A stretch of DNA of 11,830 nt from Myxococcales bacterium (GTDB taxonomy: Bacteria; Myxococcota; Polyangia; HGW-17; SLPX01), in the NCBI GenBank assembly GCA_007131745.1, contig SLPX01000305.1, forward strand, positions 1 through 11,830. The letters are read 5' to 3'. Under the pieces are notes generated by a model that worked only from the letters and a program-made list of their open reading frames with translations, searched no databases and was not told the DNA's origin. Positions 7,938 to 11,830 of the stretch are shown here, one piece after another (positions within the stretch are counted from its first letter, which is position 1; each line of letters opens with the position of its first letter). Both the position numbers and the translations under genes were made by a program.

Positions 7938-8057
7938 CTATCTCCTTGGTTCGGCCTTAACGCCCGGCTCGACCGGAATCGGCTCTTTAAGGGCTTTTTC
8001 CGCTGTTTTCAACTTTCTTCTCACCGCGTTCTCCAACTCCGATTTTTTAGTCGCCAT
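7938..8057 (-). CDS. possible 39-residue leader protein of the hdr-mvh operon
   Basis: A short reading frame starts at ATG 8057 and stops (TAG) two bases before the ATG of the HdrD-like gene; its last codons contain that gene's AAGGAG ribosome site. The product is charged and Lys/Glu/Ala-rich. Its first half looks like an amphipathic helix (SELENAVRRKLKTAEKALKE) and its second is Pro-rich (PIPVEPGVKAEPRR). It has no Cys, signal peptide or membrane segment. Its own Shine-Dalgarno sequence is weak (A-rich AATAAG), which is the main argument against it. The same frame stays open for 37 more codons upstream, to a stop at 8169-8171, without any ATG, GTG or TTG. I do not recognise the family. It may be a small accessory or assembly peptide, a translational leader, or a chance frame. 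Confidence 0.4.
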   Translation of the reverse strand: MATKKSELENAVRRKLKTAEKALKEPIPVEPGVKAEPRR

Positions 8058-8182
8058 TAACTTATTTGAATCTGACTTCTTGTCAAACGGAAACTGGTTT
8101 TTTTCAAAGGTTTTCGTATGACTTTTCCCTGAAAAATCATACTCGCCCGGCCCGGTGATCCAGTGTTTTTATTCTCTTGATT

Positions 8183-8195
8183 CAACAAAATGTTG
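8183..8195. repeat. short inverted repeat CAACA-AAA-TGTTG
   Basis: Perfect 5-base arms with a 3-base spacer, about 130 bases upstream of the small leader frame on the minus strand. It resembles a small operator or hairpin, but it is short enough to occur by chance. Confidence 0.25.
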
Positions 8196-8258
8196 CTGCT
8201 AGAAGCACAAATCTGATCAGGGCGATTCTTTCCGGCAAAGGGGAAACTCGGAGTTTTT

Positions 8259-8278
8259 GAGATTATGAACATGATCTC
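8259..8278. promoter_or_regulatory. 20-bp dyad, candidate operator
   Basis: The sequence reads GAGAT-T-ATG-AA-CAT-G-ATCTC. Outer arms GAGAT/ATCTC and inner arms ATG/CAT are perfectly symmetric (16 of 20 positions), the typical size and layout of a dimeric repressor or activator site. It lies 90 bases before the lipoprotein start and about 200 before the hdr-mvh leader frame. The regulator is not in the window and I do not recognise the motif. Confidence 0.45.
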
Positions 8279-8339
8279 CCGATCAACAAAAAATCGAACT
8301 GGAACTCGTTGAAAACAACTATCTTAAACTGCTTTTTTA

Positions 8340-8359
8340 AGCACTACGACAGCACTACG
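8340..8359. repeat. tandem 9-bp direct repeat AGCACTACG
   Basis: Two perfect copies, at 8340-8348 and 8351-8359, are spaced 11 bp apart (one helical turn). They lie just before the GGAGG ribosome site of the lipoprotein gene at 8368. This could be a regulator or RNA-binding site in the leader, or a local duplication. Confidence 0.4.
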
Positions 8360-8367
8360 GAGGAACT

Positions 8368-9126
8368 ATGAAACACAAACATTGTATGACCTTGATTTCG
8401 TTGATGGCCGCGTTTTTCTTTATCGCGGCTTGCGGAAAGGAATCATCCGACCCGGATGATAACAACAACGAAAACAACAACGAAAACAACAACGAAAACG
8501 ACTTCTGCGGAAACGACGTCAGTGAAGGCGACGAAGTCTGCGACGGAGAAGACCTGGCCGGGGAAACATGTGAGTCGCAGGGTTTCTATGGTGGCGAACT
8601 GGCTTGCCTCGAAGACTGCTCCGGATTCGACACATCCTTGTGCATAGAAGGAGTGGCACCCGGCGAAGCTCACATCCTGGAAGTCTTGATGCACACCAGT
8701 GTAACCAAGATCTACCTGGAATCCATGACCGTGATCAACGATCCCGAAGCCGACGATTACGACATCTGGGTTTCCCACCTTGACGGGCCTTCGTTTCAGT
8801 TGGGTGCCCACGTACAAGGGATCAACATGGGAAATGAAATCGACTTCCACGATTTGGAAGAAGCTCCCGAAGACGGGTATGAATTTGACGGTGAAGGGTT
8901 GGAAAACCTGGTGATCGGAATTGATTACCGCACGGGCGGCGAAGGATCGACAGGTTTCATCATGTCTGAAAACGTCTACGTGCTGAAACTGGATCACGGA
9001 GACGGCGACGTAACTTACGGCAAGATCGAAGTCTTACAGGCCCAGGCAGGCGTAGTTCTCGTCCTGGCATACTGGCAAGCCGACGGCACCAGAAACCTGC
9101 TCACCGAGGAACCGGCCACAATGTAA
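8368..9126 (+). CDS. lipoprotein with Asn/Glu repeat linker, Cys-rich module and possible HmuY-like domain
   Basis: This 252-residue protein has a lipoprotein signal peptide ending in IAAC (Cys22), so it is exported and lipid-anchored. A spacer follows with three NNNE repeats (about residues 32-43). Next is a six-cysteine module (C47-C92; CGNDVSEGDEVCDG...CESQGFYGG...C..DC...C) of the kind seen in Myxococcota surface proteins. The C-terminal part (about 96-245) carries DYDIWVSHLDG, then EEAPEDGY, then VYVLKLDHGDGDVTYGKIEVL. Their order recalls HmuY-family beta lipoproteins, which bind haem or other ligands, but this is recalled pattern only. GGAGG (8359-8363) lies 4 bases before the ATG. It is divergent from the hydrogenase operon, so a functional link is unproven. 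Confidence 0.82.
   Translation: MKHKHCMTLISLMAAFFFIAACGKESSDPDDNNNENNNENNNENDFCGNDVSEGDEVCDGEDLAGETCESQGFYGGELACLEDCSGFDTSLCIEGVAPGEAHILEVLMHTSVTKIYLESMTVINDPEADDYDIWVSHLDGPSFQLGAHVQGINMGNEIDFHDLEEAPEDGYEFDGEGLENLVIGIDYRTGGEGSTGFIMSENVYVLKLDHGDGDVTYGKIEVLQAQAGVVLVLAYWQADGTRNLLTEEPATM
8461..8496 (+). repeat. three perfect 12-bp tandem repeats encoding NNNE
   Basis: The unit aacaacaacgaa occurs three times in a row and codes for the hydrophilic spacer behind the lipid anchor. Copy-number change would alter linker length without breaking the frame. Confidence 0.85.
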
Positions 9127-9319
9127 ACTTTTCCATCCATCCATTTGTTTGACCTCTCAATTCTCTTCACTTCGGGCTGACTCAAAAATAATTTCCCAGG
9201 ATTAGAACAACGCAACAAATACAATCCAAGAATGGGGATTGCCGACCCTTGATGCGACAAAATGGCGCACTTCTTCCTTGTTTGTTTCAGGCCATGCACC
9301 CGGAACTACCTGCTATCAT

Positions 9320-9331
9320 TGCAGATCTGCA
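9320..9331. repeat. 12-bp perfect palindrome TGCAGATCTGCA
   Basis: A perfect dyad lies 93 bases before the start at 9424. It could be an operator; nothing equivalent was seen before the second gene copy. Confidence 0.3.
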
Positions 9332-9383
9332 TGGTCGGTTTTATGGCATGGGGTTTGTACTTCAGAACCATAGAAAAGATTAT

Positions 9384-9897
9384 TTTCAGGTTGTTTCGCT
9401 GGTTCGTATTTGGAGGTGCTGAAATGAACATCAAGAAGAAAAGGTTTTTGACGGGTTTTGTGACATGTTGTTTCTGCATGACAGCCTGGGTCTACGTGGG
9501 AGGTTGTTCTGCAGTAGGTTCGGTAAACGAGTCAGAAGAAGGAGACATCCGGGATTCCGGAGTTGGATTTTCAGATGGCGGAGACCAGGACCAACGGGAC
9601 GCACATCAGTGGACGGATTTGGATTCAGGAGATTCCACGACCCCCTGTGAAGAGGGCGATACCCAACCGTGTTATCCAGGTGATCCGGAACACGCGGGCG
9701 TGGGAATCTGCGTAATGGGCACCCAAGTCTGTGAGCGGGTCATGGATGGGGAATTCTCCACCACGCAATGGGGACCGTGCGAGGGTGCCGGTGAACCGAG
9801 AGAAGAAGAGTGCAACGGACTCGATGACAACTGCAACGGCGAAACAGACGACGGCGCTGAATGCCCTGAAAACGAGATCTGTTCCGACGGAGCTTGT
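9384..9897 (+). repeat. duplicated block, copy 1
   Basis: This block aligns with 10577-11078. It includes 40 bases of leader, the ribosome site and codons 1-158. The only length difference seen is 12 bases near codon 32. Within it, 9682-9865 differs from 10863-11046 at only two positions. Similarity stops abruptly after the GACGGAGCTTGT codons. Confidence 0.9.
9412..9416 (+). promoter_or_regulatory. ribosome binding site fixing the start at 9424
   Basis: GGAGG with a 7-base spacer to ATG 9424. The same site and spacing occur before the second copy. This, with the lipoprotein signal that follows, rules out the longer frame from 9262. Confidence 0.8.
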
Positions 9898-10338
9898 GTT
9901 CAGCTCTATCAGGATTGTTCGTTGACAGGATATGGTATGCTTGCCCACGGGCAGGAGGTGTCCAGCTATCTTACAGCGACCGTTCCCTGTGGGCACTCGT
10001 GCTCTCTGGTTACGATTTCTTGCAACGATGGGACGCTTTCGGGTGGTTCTTCCTATTTTGAGAGTTGTTCCGTGGAGTCATGCACGTGTAAGTTTATCCA
10101 TGGGAAGGGGTATTCGCACCTCGACCCAGGCACCAGTTGTTCTTCTGAATTGCTTAACGTGAACACGACTTCCGGTTGTACGGGAGGAGTGCAGCACTAC
10201 CCGAGTTATAGCTGCACGTATTCCTGTAGTACAAATGGTGTCCTCACTCGTTCCTATGGAGGACCTTGTGAAATAGGGAATGGACTTTGTGGTGGATCCG
10301 TCAGCTCCGCCTCCCCAACCACCTGTCCGGATTTTTGA
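9424..10338 (+). CDS. modular lipoprotein, copy 1: MopE-like region plus Cys-rich C-terminal domain
   Basis: This 304-residue protein is exported and probably lipidated: Lys-rich start, hydrophobic core and VGGC lipobox (Cys28). An acidic linker (about 30-72) leads to a Cys-rich region with CEEGDTQPCYPG, WGPCEGAGEP and ECNGLDDNCNGETDDGAEC (about 75-158). The last resembles MopE/calcium-loop motifs (CxGxDxxCxGxxDD) common in deltaproteobacterial surface proteins. The unique C-terminal half (159-304) contains HGQEVSSYLTATVPCGHSC, then CNDGTLSG and SYFESC, a small repeat domain I have seen in other bacterial surface proteins but cannot name. More Cys-rich sequence follows (CTYSCSTNG, CEIGNGLCGG). 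Many cysteines imply disulfide bonds outside the cytoplasm. It has a tandem partner at 10617. Function unknown; adhesion or metal binding is a guess. Confidence 0.82.
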   Translation: MNIKKKRFLTGFVTCCFCMTAWVYVGGCSAVGSVNESEEGDIRDSGVGFSDGGDQDQRDAHQWTDLDSGDSTTPCEEGDTQPCYPGDPEHAGVGICVMGTQVCERVMDGEFSTTQWGPCEGAGEPREEECNGLDDNCNGETDDGAECPENEICSDGACVQLYQDCSLTGYGMLAHGQEVSSYLTATVPCGHSCSLVTISCNDGTLSGGSSYFESCSVESCTCKFIHGKGYSHLDPGTSCSSELLNVNTTSGCTGGVQHYPSYSCTYSCSTNGVLTRSYGGPCEIGNGLCGGSVSSASPTTCPDF

Positions 10339-10616
10339 CTTTTCGTGGTAAGTTGCGTGGCTGTTTGTCGGGGCCCTGGCCTCGGCCATCGCAACCTCAA
10401 GCAGCCAACGACGGAACTGGGCTACTCCCATCCGAAGAAGGGAAGTGAAGAATGAGTGTTTGAGTTTATGCGCCGGGTAACTTGCAATTTTTTGGGCGCT
10501 TGCTCTTAATAGGTTTTGCGCAAGATGCGCTTTGCTTTCCGGACCAAAGCCGGCAGCACTGCATAAACAAAGGATATTTCAGCTTGTTTCGCTGGTTCGT
10601 ATTTGGAGGTACTGAA
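10339..10616. other. intergenic stretch between the duplicated lipoprotein genes
   Basis: No gene or clear terminator was found. There is a GC-rich patch (around 10370-10390) and two small consecutive hairpins: GCGCA/TGCGC at 10518-10530 and GCTTT/AAAGC at 10534-10550. The last 40 bases (10577-10616) repeat the leader of copy 1. Because upstream similarity begins only at 10577, the two genes do not share a duplicated promoter. Confidence 0.45.
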
Positions 10617-11078
10617 ATGAACAGCAAGAAGAAAAGTTTTTTGACGGGATTTGTGACATGTTGTTTCTGCATGACAGCCTGGATCTACGCTTTAGGATGT
10701 TCGGCAGGGGAATCAAAGGATGGAGACATCCGGGATTCCGGAGTTGCATTTTCAGATGGCGGAGACCAGGACCAACGGGACGCACATCAGTGGACGGATT
10801 TGGATTCAGGAGATCCGACGACCACCTGTGAAGAGGGAGACACCCAGCCGTGTTTCCCCGGGGATCCGGAACACGCGGGCGTGGGAATCTGCGTAATGGG
10901 CACCCAAGTCTGTGAGCGGGTCATGGATGGGGAATTCTCCACCACGGAATGGGGACCGTGCGAGGGTGCCGGTGAACCGAGAGAAGAAGAGTGCAACGGA
11001 CTGGATGACAACTGCAACGGCGAAACAGACGACGGCGCTGAATGCCCGGGAAACGAGATCTGTCTGGACGGAGCTTGT
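10577..11078 (+). repeat. duplicated block, copy 2
   Basis: Counterpart of 9384-9897: the same leader, ribosome site and codons for the first 154 residues. It ends at the same codon as copy 1, after which the two genes are unrelated. Confidence 0.9.
10605..10609 (+). promoter_or_regulatory. ribosome binding site fixing the start at 10617
   Basis: GGAGG with a 7-base spacer, identical in layout to copy 1. It favours ATG 10617 over an in-frame upstream ATG at 10482. Confidence 0.8.
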
Positions 11079-11417
11079 TGTGCACCTGTAGACGGCGGTT
11101 GGAGCGACTGGGTGGATGATGTTTCTGATTGCGGTGTCCTGTGGTGCGGGACGTACACGAGGCATCGCACCTGCGACAATCCACCACCCTCTTGCGGCGG
11201 CGCGCCCTGCCAGGGCGATGACACAATGATTGCAAATTGCCCGACTGGAAAGAATCTCGTCCACGGAGGCGGTGAAGCGCCCTGCAACTCGGCTCTGCAG
11301 GAAATGATCGCGGATTGCCAAACCATGGGTTGCACGTGGAGCGGCGCCACTGCTTGCACGATCGGGGGTTCGCCGTCGAATCCCAGCCTTTATGGAGCCA
11401 CCGGCGATTGCTTATAG
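10617..11417 (+). CDS. modular lipoprotein, copy 2: MopE-like region plus thrombospondin type-1 domain
   Basis: This 266-residue paralogue matches the preceding gene through residue 154: the same leader peptide with a weaker lipobox (ALGC, Cys28), acidic linker, and ECNGLDDNCNGETDDGAEC motif. It then switches to a different tip. Residues of about 158-208 fit a thrombospondin type-1 repeat: GWSDW, CGVLWCGTYTRHRTC, CGGAPCQG and a final Cys208. Conserved Trp, the RxR..C strand and six Cys are in order. Such domains bind glycans or proteins in animals and occur sporadically in bacterial surface proteins. The tail (209-266) has five further Cys and a GCTWSG motif. It probably stands on the outer surface as an adhesin-like protein. 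A 50-base gap separates it from the convergent gene to the right. Confidence 0.83.
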   Translation: MNSKKKSFLTGFVTCCFCMTAWIYALGCSAGESKDGDIRDSGVAFSDGGDQDQRDAHQWTDLDSGDPTTTCEEGDTQPCFPGDPEHAGVGICVMGTQVCERVMDGEFSTTEWGPCEGAGEPREEECNGLDDNCNGETDDGAECPGNEICLDGACCAPVDGGWSDWVDDVSDCGVLWCGTYTRHRTCDNPPPSCGGAPCQGDDTMIANCPTGKNLVHGGGEAPCNSALQEMIADCQTMGCTWSGATACTIGGSPSNPSLYGATGDCL

Positions 11418-11467
11418 AAATTCCTCCGTATGATGGGATTTGGGGGACTCAACTCAAGAATGGATTT

Positions 11468-11830
11468 TTAGTGTCCTATGACAGCTCCGTTTGAGAATTT
11501 TGATGTCACACCGGTTAGTTGATCGTTGATCAGGTCTCGCTCCACCCCCACCAAGTATCCCCTGTATGGTTGGCCGTCCAAAAAGGGCACTGCATCGACC
11601 CAAAGACCCATTTCCAAAAGCTCATCAATAAGATGGGCTGGATACTGATCTTCAAAGAGCCGCTCCACAATACCTGTGGATGAAAAGCTGTTGATAGTGG
11701 GCCACAAAAACTCCGGGGCGTAGAAAGCAGTGAGCATTCCCGTATCCTTAAAAGTCACATTATAGAGAAAGGGCAAGAGCCTGTAATGGGTTATCCCGAT
11801 GGTGGCTGATGCGAGTACCAACTCACCGTC
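11468..11830 (-). CDS. gamma-glutamyltransferase-like protein, C-terminal part (5' end outside window)
   Basis: The frame is open from the right edge to a TAA at 11468-11470 and gives the last 120 residues of a minus-strand protein; an in-frame TTG at 11821 is not needed as a start. The order of elements resembles the C-terminus of the gamma-glutamyltransferase (Ntn-hydrolase) family: DGELVLASATIGITH, then FLYNVTFKDTGMLTAFYAPEF, then HLIDELLEMGLWVDAVP, then a final GYLVGVERD...LTGVTSKFSNGAVIGH where typical enzymes have GATDPRxDGAAxG. The glycine-rich GSPGG loop usual in true transferases is replaced by ASATIG, so activity is doubtful. Family assignment is by recalled pattern. It converges on the lipoprotein pair. 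Confidence 0.6.
   Translation of the reverse strand, partial: DGELVLASATIGITHYRLLPFLYNVTFKDTGMLTAFYAPEFLWPTINSFSSTGIVERLFEDQYPAHLIDELLEMGLWVDAVPFLDGQPYRGYLVGVERDLINDQLTGVTSKFSNGAVIGH

Larger units (their letters stand above)
8058..8367. promoter_or_regulatory. divergent intergenic control region between the hdr-mvh operon and a lipoprotein gene
   Basis: About 310 AT-rich bases must hold the promoters for both the minus-strand hydrogenase operon and the plus-strand lipoprotein gene. It contains a 20-bp dyad (8259-8278), a small dyad (8183-8195) and a 9-bp direct repeat (8340-8359). No -35/-10 pair stands out on either strand. A 71-codon minus-strand frame at 8057-8272 has non-coding-like composition, and I do not treat it as a gene. 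Confidence 0.5.
9127..9423. other. intergenic stretch before the first duplicated lipoprotein gene
   Basis: About 300 bases without a convincing gene. The frame of the downstream gene stays open upstream to 9262, but that extension looks non-coding (Phe/Cys/Trp-rich) and a strong ribosome site marks the internal start at 9424. The stretch contains a 12-bp perfect palindrome at 9320-9331. The last 40 bases (9384-9423) are also found before the second copy. Confidence 0.5.

Noticed and set aside
8057..8272. 71-codon minus-strand frame upstream of the hydrogenase operon, ending TAATG over the small leader frame
   Set aside because: Ser/Lys/Asn-rich composition without domain features; it spans the 20-bp dyad and probable promoter region.
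8309..8340. TTGAAA followed by a possible -10, and a CTTAAA/TTTAAG hairpin before the lipoprotein gene
   Set aside because: Spacing to any -10-like hexamer is wrong, and the AT-only 6-bp stem is too weak to call a terminator.
9355..9383. Possible sigma-70 promoter TTGTAC-17-GATTAT before lipoprotein copy 1
   Set aside because: Only a partial match to both boxes, and this organism's consensus is unknown.
9262..9423. In-frame N-terminal extension of lipoprotein copy 1
   Set aside because: The strong GGAGG site and a lipoprotein signal peptide begin at 9424; upstream residues are not conserved in copy 2 beyond the shared leader DNA.
10370..10500. Possible remnant of a mobile element between the duplicated lipoproteins
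   Set aside because: A GC-rich patch and short frames are present, but no transposase motif, terminal repeats or target-site duplication could be seen.
10482..10616. In-frame N-terminal extension of lipoprotein copy 2
   Set aside because: Same reasons as copy 1; the shared tail of the extension reflects duplicated DNA containing the ribosome site.

Overview
The window looks like the chromosome of an uncultured anaerobic bacterium of deltaproteobacterial type in the broad sense (Desulfobacterota/Myxococcota-like). This is inferred from two traits together. One is a soluble group 3c [NiFe]-hydrogenase/heterodisulfide reductase operon, as in H2-metabolising anaerobes. The other is a set of lipoproteins with Asn/Glu linkers and MopE-like CNGxDDNCNG motifs, common in predicted surface proteins of that group. 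No rRNA, tRNA, CRISPR array, integrase or transposase was recognised.

Layout. (1) 1-1707, minus: a secreted protein of glycosidase-like alpha/alpha-toroid type with a putative Ig-like domain, cut off at the left edge. (2) 1870-8057, minus: a tight operon read right to left. It begins with a possible 39-residue leader protein, then an HdrC-HdrB fused (HdrD-like) iron-sulfur protein, hdrA, mvhD, mvhG and mvhA, and ends in a hairpin terminator at 1843-1862. (3) 8058-8367: a divergent control region with a 20-bp dyad, a smaller dyad and a 9-bp direct repeat. (4) 8368-9126, plus: a lipoprotein with an Asn/Glu repeat linker, a Cys-rich module and a possible HmuY-like beta domain. (5) 9424-10338 and 10617-11417, plus: two tandem lipoprotein genes that share an almost identical front half but have unrelated cysteine-rich C-terminal domains, one of them a thrombospondin type-1 repeat. 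(6) 11468-11830, minus: the C-terminal end of a gamma-glutamyltransferase-like protein, cut off at the right edge.

How the genes work together. MvhA-MvhG would split or form H2, MvhD would pass electrons to HdrA, and the FAD of HdrA would bifurcate (or confurcate) them between ferredoxin and the HdrD-like subunit. That subunit carries two CCG domains and would reduce an unknown disulfide or other acceptor. The methanogen complex uses separate HdrB and HdrC; here one 378-residue protein carries both parts. The most unusual feature is the lipoprotein pair: a constant secretion, anchor and MopE-like front part joined to exchangeable Cys-rich tips, with a 184-base core differing at only two positions, which suggests recent duplication or gene conversion.
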